Assembly: GCA_016710165.1 (NCBI GenBank) | Contig: JADJLJ010000001.1 | Coordinates: 2,232,001 to 2,296,000 of the forward strand | Length of the DNA: 64,000 bases | Source: Chitinophagaceae bacterium | GTDB lineage: Bacteria > Bacteroidota > Bacteroidia > Chitinophagales > Chitinophagaceae | Direction: 5' to 3' | Shown here: one piece after another, positions 15,992-24,128 of the stretch | Numbering within the stretch: the first letter of the stretch is position 1 | Layout of the letters: each line of letters starts with the position of its first letter | Made by a program: the position numbers and the translations under genes | Notes under the pieces: generated by a model | The model's input: the letters and a program-made list of their open reading frames with translations, nothing else | Told to the model about the DNA's origin: nothing | The model's database searches: none

Positions 15992-16451
15992 TGGGTACTT
16001 TATTCTTTTCTAATTTAACGGATTCTGCTATCGAAGTTTCATTGTTTGCCAGTTTTGCAAAATAACCAATACTATCGTCACCTATTTCAAGGGATAGCAT
16101 TTTATTTTTATCTGTCCAATCTAAGACAATTGTGCCATATGGTGTTAATGAAATATCATCTCTAGATATGTTTTGTAAGTATTTTTTAGGTAGTTTTTGG
16201 AGTAGAAAAAAGCAATTTTCAATTGTTGCATCATCTAATTGTACAGCCCCGTTGCTATCCCAGTTTTCATCGAGGTAGCTAAAAGAACTTAATCTTGCCA
16301 TAATTTCATCCGAAATATTAGATTCGATAGGGTCACAAAAATTTCTTTCAGAAATTTTTGTGTCAAAATATTCATATGCAGAAATGGGCCTTGAAAAAGA
16401 AAAAGCCTCAGCTTGAAGTTCAATTGGCAAGATCGCATCCATTATTAGCAT
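15954..16451 (-). CDS. 'NWDSxGA'-motif protein, second gene of the cassette
   Basis: 165 residues. The central part (ARLSSFSYLDENWDSNGAVQLDDATIENCFFLLQKLPKKY ... DISLTPYGTIVLDWTDKNKMLSLEIGDDSIGYFAKL) follows a pattern I know from many small hypothetical proteins: L..NWDG.GA, then a helix ending in LP, then TP.G.I.LEW and a beta meander. These are often near toxin-antitoxin or defence-type genes, but no function is established. The start lies one base after the upstream stop and the 3' end overlaps the next gene by 38 bases, so translation is probably coupled. Confidence 0.6.
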   Translation of the reverse strand: MLIMDAILPIELQAEAFSFSRPISAYEYFDTKISERNFCDPIESNISDEIMARLSSFSYLDENWDSNGAVQLDDATIENCFFLLQKLPKKYLQNISRDDISLTPYGTIVLDWTDKNKMLSLEIGDDSIGYFAKLANNETSIAESVKLEKNKVPNELVDIFYKFHS

Positions 16452-16452
16452 A

Positions 16453-17262
16453 TTATAAGTTTATTAGTCTCTTTATATCTTCATTTAAAATATCTCCCAA
16501 TGTTTCCTTATTTCTTCGATGAGCTATTGTAAGCATTTTATTAAAATTACTTTCTTTTACTAACGAACTTAATTCTTGCTCATTGTCCAATTGATGTGCC
16601 ACATTATGGCTTATTGTAATCTCTGGTAAAATTTTATTTTCAATTTTTATCTCAATGCGATCCAAAAACTTTAACCCTTCAAACTCTTGCTCTATAGTCA
16701 ATAAGTATGTTCTACTAAATTTAGACTCAAAAAATTTGGCGGGTAATATTTGGCTGCTTCGATTAAATATCAAGTCAGCGATAAATTCATCTGTTGTTCC
16801 TGTCCAATTAAAAACATCTACATATTGTAAGCTAAACGAGTTAACAAATAATAAATCTTCTGCCGCTCCGGTAAAATCAACTATTGTCTCAGAGTAGTCT
16901 TTATAGAATTCTGCCCAAGTATTATATTCAAGATAATGAAAAGAAAGAAATTTTCTTCTTTCTTCATTTAACCCTTGAAATACTATCGTGTTTTTACCTT
17001 TTTCATTAAATCCTGAGAACCGAAAACCGGTATTCTTTACTGTATTTGTATTAACTATAGAAGCTTCTCCCTTTTTCTGTATCTGAACCTGTACTTGTTC
17101 AAGCGTTGTGAATTGTTTAAATTTATTTTTAAAGGTTGTTTCAATAAGTTTTTGAAACCTTTCTGGCTTAATGATTTGATTAACCAAGAAAGTACTTATT
17201 GTTGCTTCTTTTATTGAATGGCGACCGCTAAATGGTTTGATTTTTTCTATAAGGCTACTCAT
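16453..17262 (-). CDS. TIGR04255-like protein, first gene of the cassette
   Basis: 269 residues. The order of segments (N-terminal alpha/beta region with FTTLEQVQVQIQKKGEASIV, then TGFRFSGFNEKGKNTIVFQGLNEERRKFLSFHYLEYNTWAEFYKDYSETI, then LLFVNSFSLQYVDVFNW, then a final domain with FSRTYLLTIEQEF and TISHNVAHQL) matches the sporadically distributed TIGR04255 family. Nobody has given this family a clear function. The gene starts the cassette and has its own promoter and an inverted repeat at 17267-17289. The composition is AT-rich, suggesting acquisition. Confidence 0.7.
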   Translation of the reverse strand: MSSLIEKIKPFSGRHSIKEATISTFLVNQIIKPERFQKLIETTFKNKFKQFTTLEQVQVQIQKKGEASIVNTNTVKNTGFRFSGFNEKGKNTIVFQGLNEERRKFLSFHYLEYNTWAEFYKDYSETIVDFTGAAEDLLFVNSFSLQYVDVFNWTGTTDEFIADLIFNRSSQILPAKFFESKFSRTYLLTIEQEFEGLKFLDRIEIKIENKILPEITISHNVAHQLDNEQELSSLVKESNFNKMLTIAHRRNKETLGDILNEDIKRLINL

Positions 17263-17266
17263 GTTC

Positions 17267-17289
17267 GAGTCATAGTTGACTCAAAAGTA
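17267..17289 (-). promoter_or_regulatory. Promoter box and operator-like repeat of the cassette
   Basis: On the minus strand a -7 box TACTTTTG (17289-17282) is followed at once by GAGTCAACTATGACTC (17282-17267), an inverted repeat with 6-base arms around four bases. It lies between the box and the start codon, where a bound repressor would block transcription. Confidence 0.5.
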
Positions 17290-17509
17290 AGTACTTCCAT
17301 TAATAAAATCACATTCCCTACTTAATATTTAACGTTCTTTGTTTTATTTATGTCATTGTCAACATGCTATCCCAATCCCTTTAAAATGTTGAGTTTCAAA
17401 ACGTGATTCTTCGTTTTGACTTAACTGCCCTATATTAAACTCACGTATACAACACCAAAATATTTCTTAACAATCAATCTCCCAAACCTCCAATTCGTAA
17501 CTTCGCCCC

Positions 17510-19837
17510 ATGACGAATTATTTAGACGAGCTGAATGAACCGCAACGGGAGGCGGTAACACATGTGAACGGGCCCATCATGATCATTGCCGGGGCAGGCA
17601 GCGGCAAAACCAAAGTGCTCACCACCCGTATTACCCACCTGATGGCGGCACACAAGGTTGATTCGTTCAATATACTGGCGCTTACTTTTACCAATAAGGC
17701 GGCGGCTGAAATGAAGGAAAGGGTGGAGCGGATACTGGGTAATACCGAAGCCAGGAACTTATACATCGGCACTTTTCACAGCGTATTTGCAAGGATACTG
17801 AGAGCGGAGGCTTCTAAACTGGGTTACCCTTCCAACTTTACCATTTATGATACGGATGATGCAAAGTCTGTTGTAAAGACCGTTATCAATGAGCTGGCGC
17901 TGGATGACAAGCAATACAAACCCAATGTTGTTTACAACCGGATCTCTGCAGCCAAAAATTCACTCATCGGCCCGGCAGAATACCTGAACGACTGGGCCCT
18001 GCAGCAGGAAGACAACCGGGCCAACCGCTCTGCCACCGGGCTGATATACGACGCCTATGTGAAACGTTGCTTTAAGAACGGCGCCATGGATTTTGATGAC
18101 CTGTTATTAAAGATGTACCTCCTGTTAAAAAATTTCCCGGAGTCACTGAGCAAATACCAGCGCAAATTCAAGTATATACTGATCGACGAGTACCAGGATA
18201 CCAACCCGGCACAGTACGAGATCATAAAACTGCTGGGGGCCATGCACGAGAATGTTTGTGTAGTAGGCGATGATGCCCAGAGTATTTACAGCTTCCGGGG
18301 CGCCACCATTGAAAATATCCTGCAATTCCAGAAAGATTATGATGAAGTGAAGCTGGTGAAACTGGAACAGAATTACCGGAGCACCAAGAACATCCTTCAT
18401 GTTGCCAATGAAATAATCGGCAATAACAAGAACCAGATAGAAAAGAAATTATTTACCGACAATGGCGAGGGAGAAAGGATCCGCCTGGTGCGTACCATGA
18501 CGGATAATGATGAAGGGAAAATGGTGGCCGATACCATACAGGAACAAAAGCTCCGCAACCATTATTTCAATAAGGATTTTGCCATCCTGTACCGCACCAA
18601 TGCCCAGAGCCGCAGTTTTGAAGAAGCCCTGCGCCGCATGGGCATTGCCTACCGCATTTACGGCGGTATGAGTTTTTACCAACGCAAGGAAGTAAAGGAT
18701 TTCATTGCCTACCTGCGCCTGGTGGTGAATCCAAGGGATGAAGAAGCCCTGAAACGCATCATCAATTTCCCGGCACGGGGCATTGGCAAAACCACCATCG
18801 ACAAAACTGTTTTGTATGCCAATGAAAACAACCTGAGTGTGTGGGATATCATCAGCAATGCAGCCATGTATGGTTTCCGGAGTGGAACACTGGAAAGCCT
18901 GGACAATTTTGTAACGATGATCAAAATGTTCCAGAGCGAGCTCACAAAAAAGAATGCCTACGACCTGGCCGTGATCGTTGGCAAGAGCACCAATATTGTC
19001 AAAGAACTATTCAACGACAAAACAACCGAAGGCCTTGCCCGCTATGAGAACGTACAGGAATTACTGAACTCCATCAAAGAGTTTACCGAAACTCCCTTGA
19101 ATGAAGAAGATGGAGAAGTGGGAGATAAGAGCCTGGGAAGTTATTTACAGCAGATCGTATTGCTTACCGATGCCGATGAGGACAAAGAAAATGCGGATGT
19201 GGTTAAACTGATGACCATACATGCGGCAAAAGGCCTGGAGTTCCCGGTGGTATTTGTAGGCGGACTGGAAGAAACGCTTTTCCCAAATGCCATGTCCATT
19301 AATACAAGGGAAGAGCTGGAGGAAGAACGGCGCCTGTTTTATGTGGCCATCACCCGGGCAAAAGAGAAACTGTGGATGAGTTATGCCAATGCCCGCTACC
19401 GCTTCGGGCAGTTGCAGCAAAATGACCCAAGCCGTTTCCTGGAAGAGATCTCTGAAAATTATTTAGATAAAAGTTATGCAGGAGGCGGTTTAAGGGACGG
19501 CAAGGCAAAGAACAACTGGTTTGGCGATGACCGGAATTCCGGAGGCGGAAACCAGTGGGCAACCAGCGGCAGGCCCGTTGTTGAAAGCAGGAAGCCTGCC
19601 TATGTTGTACCCGCTGCAAGGCCCCAGGTGAAAGAACATACGCCATCAGAGAATTTTAGGCCCAGCGATACCAGCAACCTGCAGGTTGGAAATAAAGTAG
19701 AACACCAGAAATTCGGTTTTGGCGAAGTGACCAAAATGGAAGGTTCGGCACATAACCCAATCGCTACGGTTAAATTTGAGTTGAATGGAGAGAAAAAGAT
19801 CATGCTGAATTATGCTAAGCTTCGCATCGTTGAATAA
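17510..19837 (+). CDS. UvrD/PcrA-type ATP-dependent DNA helicase
   Basis: 775 residues, SF1A helicase. Walker A AGAGSGKT at 27-34, motif Ia (LTFTNKAAAEMKERV), motif II (LIDEYQDTNPAQYEI), motif III (VCVVGDDAQSIYSFRGA), motif IV (LEQNYRST), motif V (VKLMTIHAAKGLEFPVVFVGGLEE) and motif VI (EEERRLFYVAITRAKEKLW). The C-terminus carries a Tudor-like element (NLQVGNKVEHQKFGFGEVTKMEG) found in PcrA/UvrD that binds RNA polymerase. It unwinds DNA in repair and clears stalled polymerase. A TAACTTCG box lies four bases before the ATG. Confidence 0.95.
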   Translation: MTNYLDELNEPQREAVTHVNGPIMIIAGAGSGKTKVLTTRITHLMAAHKVDSFNILALTFTNKAAAEMKERVERILGNTEARNLYIGTFHSVFARILRAEASKLGYPSNFTIYDTDDAKSVVKTVINELALDDKQYKPNVVYNRISAAKNSLIGPAEYLNDWALQQEDNRANRSATGLIYDAYVKRCFKNGAMDFDDLLLKMYLLLKNFPESLSKYQRKFKYILIDEYQDTNPAQYEIIKLLGAMHENVCVVGDDAQSIYSFRGATIENILQFQKDYDEVKLVKLEQNYRSTKNILHVANEIIGNNKNQIEKKLFTDNGEGERIRLVRTMTDNDEGKMVADTIQEQKLRNHYFNKDFAILYRTNAQSRSFEEALRRMGIAYRIYGGMSFYQRKEVKDFIAYLRLVVNPRDEEALKRIINFPARGIGKTTIDKTVLYANENNLSVWDIISNAAMYGFRSGTLESLDNFVTMIKMFQSELTKKNAYDLAVIVGKSTNIVKELFNDKTTEGLARYENVQELLNSIKEFTETPLNEEDGEVGDKSLGSYLQQIVLLTDADEDKENADVVKLMTIHAAKGLEFPVVFVGGLEETLFPNAMSINTREELEEERRLFYVAITRAKEKLWMSYANARYRFGQLQQNDPSRFLEEISENYLDKSYAGGGLRDGKAKNNWFGDDRNSGGGNQWATSGRPVVESRKPAYVVPAARPQVKEHTPSENFRPSDTSNLQVGNKVEHQKFGFGEVTKMEGSAHNPIATVKFELNGEKKIMLNYAKLRIVE

Positions 19838-19841
19838 AGGC

Positions 19842-19870
19842 CCCTCTCTATCTCTCCCCAAAGGGGAGAA
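19842..19870. repeat. CCCC-AAA-GGGG repeat after the helicase
   Basis: CCCCTCTCTATCTCTCCCC then AAAGGGGAGA, with a hairpin core TCTCCCC-AAA-GGGGAGA. It is a short member of the family that appears in the rlmD insertion (40537-40666) and at 29038-29082 and 33045-33058. It may act as a weak terminator. Confidence 0.6.
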
Positions 19871-20122
19871 GAAATGAAGAAGATAAAAGCGAAGACCATG
19901 TTTTGTGATACAAACAGGGTTTGCTTTATTGATGAATACCCTTTGCGGCTGATTTGTAAGATAAAATGCCTGGATTTGCACAAGATTACCGCCCCTTTTC
20001 ATAAGAGAAGGAGAAGGAATGATGTCTTTCGAAATCCGAAAAATCTCCCTCTTAAGGCCGATTTCAGGCTTAAACAGCCCGATTCTTGTTAATTTTGCAT
20101 TGAAATTCTTAAAAACCGTTTT

Positions 20123-20722
20123 ATGATCAAGACAGGAAACCCGGTCATCAGTATCTATACCGAAATGACGCCCAACCCGGAGACCATGAAGTTTGTGGCA
20201 AACAAACTCCTATACCCCGGCAAGAGCATAGATTTTTCAGATGAGGCAAGTGCGAAGCCATCCCCGCTGGCGCAGGAACTGTTTACCTTCCCGTTCATCA
20301 AAGCGGTCTTTATTGCCAGCAATTTTGTTACCCTTACCAAAACAACCGAAACCGAAGACTGGCAGGATGTGATCCCTTCCATTAAACAGTTCTTGAAAGA
20401 ATACCTGGAAGAAGGTAAAGTGGTGGTGAATGATGAAGACGTGGCCGCCATGAAACCGGAGAGCAGCAATGCCGTAAGCGCTGATGACGACGATGTGGTA
20501 AAGCGTATAAAAGAACTGCTTGAAAATTATGTAAAGCCAGCCGTTGAAATGGATGGCGGCGCCATACAGTTCAAAAGCTATGAAGATGGAAAGGTGAATT
20601 TAATGATGCAGGGATCCTGCAGCGGTTGCCCCTCCAGCATGATCACGTTAAAGGCAGGCATTGAAGGAATGATGAAGCGGATGATCCCGGAAGTAAAGGA
20701 AGTGGTGGCAGAGTCGGAATAG
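20123..20722 (+). CDS. Nfu-type iron-sulfur cluster carrier protein
   Basis: 199 residues with two domains. N-terminal Nfu_N (about 10-95: IYTEMTPNPETMKFVANKLLYPGKSIDF, FPFIKAVFIASNFVTLTKT). C-terminal NifU-like domain (about 125-195) with the cluster-binding CSGC at Cys166 and Cys169 and the preceding VKPAVEMDGGAIQF. It hands Fe-S clusters to target enzymes. The fused Nfu_N-NifU_C layout is the usual Bacteroidota form. A terminator hairpin follows at 20756-20785. Confidence 0.93.
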   Translation: MIKTGNPVISIYTEMTPNPETMKFVANKLLYPGKSIDFSDEASAKPSPLAQELFTFPFIKAVFIASNFVTLTKTTETEDWQDVIPSIKQFLKEYLEEGKVVVNDEDVAAMKPESSNAVSADDDDVVKRIKELLENYVKPAVEMDGGAIQFKSYEDGKVNLMMQGSCSGCPSSMITLKAGIEGMMKRMIPEVKEVVAESE

Positions 20723-20755
20723 TTAATCGGCTGATCGGTTAATTCGTTTATTTGT

Positions 20756-20785
20756 AAAGCGCTTCGTGAATGGAGTGCTTTTTTA
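20756..20785 (+). terminator. Terminator after the Nfu gene
   Basis: AAAGCGCTTC (20756-20765) pairs with GGAGTGCTTT (20772-20781), ten pairs including two G-U, followed by TTTATT. Confidence 0.7.
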
Positions 20786-20836
20786 TTGGGCGTAAATTTT
20801 ATTTTAACTTCAATCAAATAAGCGCATCCGTTAAAC

Positions 20837-21427
20837 ATGGAAGTTAAACGCAACGAATATTATCCCAGGAACCGGAAAGCATGGAGGAACTGGTTGCAGA
20901 AAAACCACGCCCGCCGGAAACATGTGTGGCTTGTTATGTATAAAAAAGGTACGGGGAAACCAACACTCCGGTATGAAGAGGTGGTGGAAGAAGCCCTCTG
21001 CTTTGGATGGATAGACAGCGTATCAAACAAACGGGATGAGGAAAGCCGTTTTCTTTATATCACAAGCCGGAAACCAAAAAGCGGCTGGAGCGCCCTGCAT
21101 AAAAAACGTATTGAAAGATTGACGGTAGAAAATAAGATGACCCCAGCCGGCCTGCAGAAGATCGAAGCAGCTAAAAAAGATGGTTCATGGTCTGCGTTAG
21201 ATAAGATAGAAGCATTGGAAATGCCTGCTGTTTTAAAGAGGGCGTTTGCAAAGAACAAAAATGCGCTTTCCGGTTTTGATCGGTTTCCGCCAAGTGCAAA
21301 GAAGCAGCTCTTTTATTGGGTGGAAAGCGCCAAAACAGGCTCCACGAAAGAAAAGAGGGTTACAGAAACCGTAACACTGGCCGAAAAAAATATCCGGGCC
21401 AACCAATGGAAACCAAAAAAATCATGA
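20837..21427 (+). CDS. YdeI/OmpD-associated family protein
   Basis: 196 residues with the family marks ARRKHVWLVMYKKGTGKPTLRYEEVVEEALCFGWIDSVSNKRDEE, the SGWSALHKKRIERL helix and PPSAKKQLFYWVESAKTGSTKEKRVTETVTLAEKNIR. Homologues are annotated as YdeI/OmpD-associated or bacteriocin-protection proteins, but their biochemistry is not known. It heads a chain of seven overlapping or abutting genes (20837-24128). Confidence 0.88.
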   Translation: MEVKRNEYYPRNRKAWRNWLQKNHARRKHVWLVMYKKGTGKPTLRYEEVVEEALCFGWIDSVSNKRDEESRFLYITSRKPKSGWSALHKKRIERLTVENKMTPAGLQKIEAAKKDGSWSALDKIEALEMPAVLKRAFAKNKNALSGFDRFPPSAKKQLFYWVESAKTGSTKEKRVTETVTLAEKNIRANQWKPKKS

Positions 21428-22041
21428 TGCCCCGCAGTGTACTTTTTTTATGCTCCCTGTTCTTTGTCCTGGCATTGATGAGTTGCGCTGTCAGCAATAA
21501 TCCACAGCGAACGGAAATAAAAATGCTCCAGAAAGGGGTCATTAAAGACGATACAAGCTTTGTGTACCAACTGCCGTATGAAGCAGGCAGGACCCACATC
21601 CTGGTACAGGGTTATTTCAGCCGCTTATCACATAAGGAAAGGGCGGCCCTTGATTTTAAAATGAAAAGGGGAACCAATATCTGTGCAGCAAGAAGCGGTG
21701 TGGTGGTACGGGTGAAGGAAGACGGCAATAAAGGTGGCTGGAAAAAAGAATACCGGCCTTATGGAAATGTGATCGTGATACAGCACGAAGACAGTTCAAG
21801 AGCCGGGTACTGGCATTTGCAATTGAACGGGGCATCCGTGAATGTGGGCGACACCGTAAAAGCGGGCCAGGTGATCGCCCTGAGCGGGAAGACCGGTTAC
21901 GCATTGTTCCCACACCTGCATTTCATTGTATGGAAGTCCGGTGGCCGGGGCCAGTGGAGGCAGGTAGCCACCCGTTTTCAAACCTCCAGAGGGATCCGTT
22001 ATCTTCGGCCCTTCCGGTTTTACCGTGATAAAAAGCAATGA
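21424..22041 (+). CDS. M23-family peptidase, lipoprotein
   Basis: 205 residues from the ATG at 21424, which overlaps the preceding stop as ATGA; a start at 21406 is also possible. Lipoprotein signal with lipobox ALMSC. The M23/LytM core is visible: SHKERAALDFKMKRGTNICAARSGVVVRV (His and Asp ligands), HEDSSRAGYWHLQ, VNVGDTVKAGQVIALSGKTGY and the final HLHF. These enzymes cut peptide cross-links of peptidoglycan. The downstream pnuC start overlaps this gene's stop by 4 bases. Confidence 0.9.
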   Translation: MMPRSVLFLCSLFFVLALMSCAVSNNPQRTEIKMLQKGVIKDDTSFVYQLPYEAGRTHILVQGYFSRLSHKERAALDFKMKRGTNICAARSGVVVRVKEDGNKGGWKKEYRPYGNVIVIQHEDSSRAGYWHLQLNGASVNVGDTVKAGQVIALSGKTGYALFPHLHFIVWKSGGRGQWRQVATRFQTSRGIRYLRPFRFYRDKKQ

Positions 22042-22667
22042 GTTTAGCAGAAATATACCAGCAGTTTGTTTCCGACATGTATCGCACCAGCTGGTACGAA
22101 TACCTGGCAGTTTTTGCCGGCATCGCCAGTGTCTGGTATTCCCGGGCTGAAAATATCCTGGTGTACCCGGTCGGACTCATCAACACCATCATATACATCT
22201 TCATCAGTGTAAAAGGACATTTGCTGGGTGAGGCAACCGTGAATTTGTATTATACCATCATGAGCATTGTTGGCTGGTACATGTGGATGAAAAAAGATGC
22301 AAGGCAGGAAGTGGTTCTGCACATCACCCGTTCGTCCGGCAAGGAATGGATGCAGCAGGTCTTGTTCTTCCTGTTCTTTTATACCAGCATCTTCATCGCC
22401 CTCACGTATTTTAAACACGCTTTCTTTGAAGGCGTGATCCCCTGGGCCGATGCATTTGCTTCGGCAACCGCTTTCACCGGTATGTGGCTGATGACCAGGA
22501 AGAAGGTGGAAAGCTGGTACTGGTGGATCGCAACCAATATTGCATCTGTTCCGCTGTATTTTGTAAAGCACTATGTGTTTACCAGTGTATATTATGTAGT
22601 ATTGCTGGTAATGGCGGTGGCAGGTTTGATGGAATGGATGAAAAAATCAAAAACAAACAAAACATGA
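22038..22667 (+). CDS. pnuC: PnuC-type nicotinamide riboside/mononucleotide transporter
   Basis: 209 residues, seven or so membrane helices. Typical PnuC segments: WYEYLAVFAGIASVWYSRAENILVYPVGLINTIIYIFI, NLYYTIMSIVGWYMWM, a middle helix pair, and WWIATNIASVPLYFVKHYVFTSVYYVVLLVMAVAGLMEW. It brings in nicotinamide riboside for NAD synthesis. A kinase of the NadR type that traps the imported riboside by phosphorylation is encoded four genes later (23565-24128), supporting this role. Start and stop both overlap neighbours by 4 bases (ATGA). Confidence 0.93.
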   Translation: MSLAEIYQQFVSDMYRTSWYEYLAVFAGIASVWYSRAENILVYPVGLINTIIYIFISVKGHLLGEATVNLYYTIMSIVGWYMWMKKDARQEVVLHITRSSGKEWMQQVLFFLFFYTSIFIALTYFKHAFFEGVIPWADAFASATAFTGMWLMTRKKVESWYWWIATNIASVPLYFVKHYVFTSVYYVVLLVMAVAGLMEWMKKSKTNKT

Positions 22668-23211
22668 GTTACTGCAAGGCGATCAATACCATGAAGGATA
22701 CGGAACGGAATGTTCATAAAGTATACCACGACACCCAATATGGTTTTCCCATTGAGGATGACAATGAATTGTTCTGCCGGCTGATCATGGAAATAAACCA
22801 GGCCGGCCTTAGCTGGACCACCATCCTGAACAAACAGGAAACATTCCGGAAAGCCTATCATAAATTTGAGATCAGGAAAGTGGCGGCTTATAAAGAAAAA
22901 GATGTACAGCGGTTGCTGAATGATGCCGGTATCATCCGCAACCGGCTTAAGGTGAATGCCGCCGTTGAAAATGCCAAAACCATCCTGGCCCTGCAGAAGG
23001 AATTCGGTTCCTTTAAAAAATGGCTGGCGCATCATCATCCCAAAAGCAGGGAAGCATGGACAAGCCTGTTCAAAAAACCTTCCGGTTCACCGGCGGTGAG
23101 ATCGTAAATGAATTCCTGGTCAGTACGGGTTATTTGCCCGGCGCACATGACGCAAGCTGCCCGGTGCATAAAAAAGTACTGAAGGCCAAACCCAAGTGGA
23201 ATGAGAAATAA
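22664..23211 (+). pseudogene. tag: DNA-3-methyladenine glycosylase I, frameshifted at an A6 run
   Basis: Starts MSYCKAINTMKDTERNVHKVYHDTQYGFPIEDD, with the zinc ligand Cys4 and VYHD of Tag, continues with LFCRLIMEINQAGLSWTTILNKQETFRKAY and IIRNRLKVNAAVENAK, then shifts frame at six As (23072-23077). The rest (KTFRFTGGEIVNEFLVSTGYLPGAHDASCPVHKKVLK), with the C-terminal His and Cys zinc ligands, is in the -1 frame. One extra A would restore an ordinary Tag. Tag removes 3-methyladenine from DNA. Either an assembly error, a true mutation, or rescue by slippage is possible. It sits in a translationally coupled operon. Confidence 0.85.
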
Positions 23212-23377
23212 AAAAACCTGGCTGATCATCAAGGCCGTACTGATCCTGTTATTTACCCTTGTGATCTTTTTAATGCCCACAGAAGATGATTTCAGGAAAT
23301 GGCTGCGCTTTGCCATGCTGGTGGTTTTCGTGATCAGTTTTTTACTTGACCTGAATAATTACCGGAAAAGCAATTGA
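23201..23377 (+). CDS. Small membrane protein (first of a pair)
   Basis: 58 residues beginning MRNKKTWLIIKAVLILLF. Two membrane helices are predicted by eye: about 7-25 (WLIIKAVLILLFTLVIFLM) and 35-50 (LRFAMLVVFVISFLLD), joined by PTEDDFRKW. It overlaps the end of tag by 11 bases and is followed by a similar small gene, with which it shares the layout helix-short acidic loop-helix-Asp. No known family; it is supported by operon position and paralogy. Confidence 0.6.
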   Translation: MRNKKTWLIIKAVLILLFTLVIFLMPTEDDFRKWLRFAMLVVFVISFLLDLNNYRKSN

Positions 23378-23562
23378 TACCCATGAATATTTTTAAAGGA
23401 AAGCCGGGAATTATTTTTAAGGGTTCCCTGCTATTGCTTTACATCCTTCTTGTGTTACTGGCTGACAAAAGCGATCCTTTTAATAATTTCATGCGGATAT
23501 CATTTATCCTTTTCTCGCTGATCATTCTGGTGATAGATATTTATGACCACAAACAGAAATAA
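23374..23562 (+). CDS. Small membrane protein (second of a pair)
   Basis: 62 residues from the TTG at 23374, which overlaps the previous stop by 4 bases like other junctions in this operon; the ATG at 23383 is an alternative. Helix 1 is GSLLLLYILLVLLA, the loop DKSDPFNNFMR, and helix 2 ISFILFSLIILVIDIY, ending DHKQK. It mirrors the preceding protein. It ends two bases before the NadR-like gene. Function unknown; it might support PnuC, but only position suggests that. Confidence 0.6.
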   Translation: MIPMNIFKGKPGIIFKGSLLLLYILLVLLADKSDPFNNFMRISFILFSLIILVIDIYDHKQK

Positions 23563-23564
23563 CT

Positions 23565-24128
23565 TTGAAAAAGATCGTCGTCATAGGACCTGAATCAACC
23601 GGCAAAAGTTTTTTGTGCGAACAGCTTGCCAGGCATTACAATACGGTTTGGGTAAAAGAATATGCCCGTGAATATCTTTTAAAGAACGGCACTGATTATA
23701 CTTTTGAAAACCTGCTCGACATAGCAAAGGGGCAGATCCAAAGTGAACAGTTGGCCGTTGATCGTTGGCCGTTGGCCGGGAATACCCCCGGCGAACAACG
23801 ATCAACGAACAACGATCAGTTTTTATTCATCGACACCAACATGTATGTAATGAAAGTATGGTGTGAGTTTGTCTTTGATAAATGCCATCACTGGATATTG
23901 AACCGGATCGCCGAAAGAAACTATGACCTGTACCTGCTTTGTAACACGGACCTCCCCTGGGTAAAAGATGAATTAAGGGAATACCCCGACCTGGAAACCA
24001 GGGAAAGACTTTTCAGGCACTATAAAGACATCATGGTTAATCAAAACGTTCCCTGGGTGGATATCCGTGGTGGTTATGAAGAACGGCTGCAGGAAGCGAT
24101 CAAAGCCGTTGATGCCATCACCGGGTGA
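23565..24128 (+). CDS. NadR-like ATPase/kinase (nicotinamide riboside kinase domain)
   Basis: 187 residues from a TTG start. P-loop VIGPESTGKSFLCEQLARHY, then KEYAREYLLKNGTDYTFENLLDIAKGQI, the LFIDTNMYVMKVW motif and LPWVKDELREYPD..RERLF, all as in the kinase domain of NadR. It probably phosphorylates nicotinamide riboside taken up by PnuC, encoded in the same operon. Oddity: residues about 63-83 (LAVDRWPLAGNTPGEQRSTN) come from a hairpin-forming repeat inserted in frame (23756-23807) between two conserved blocks. It overlaps the convergent mtgA end by 11 bases. Confidence 0.87.
   Translation: MKKIVVIGPESTGKSFLCEQLARHYNTVWVKEYAREYLLKNGTDYTFENLLDIAKGQIQSEQLAVDRWPLAGNTPGEQRSTNNDQFLFIDTNMYVMKVWCEFVFDKCHHWILNRIAERNYDLYLLCNTDLPWVKDELREYPDLETRERLFRHYKDIMVNQNVPWVDIRGGYEERLQEAIKAVDAITG
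23756..23807. repeat. Hairpin repeat in frame within the NadR-like gene
   Basis: CGTTGATCGTTG (23756-23767) is perfectly complementary to CAACGATCAACG (23796-23807), and an inner GCCGGG/CCCGGC pair lies between. The arms are flanked by further GTTGGCC and AACAACGATC copies. The whole element keeps the reading frame open. Confidence 0.8.
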
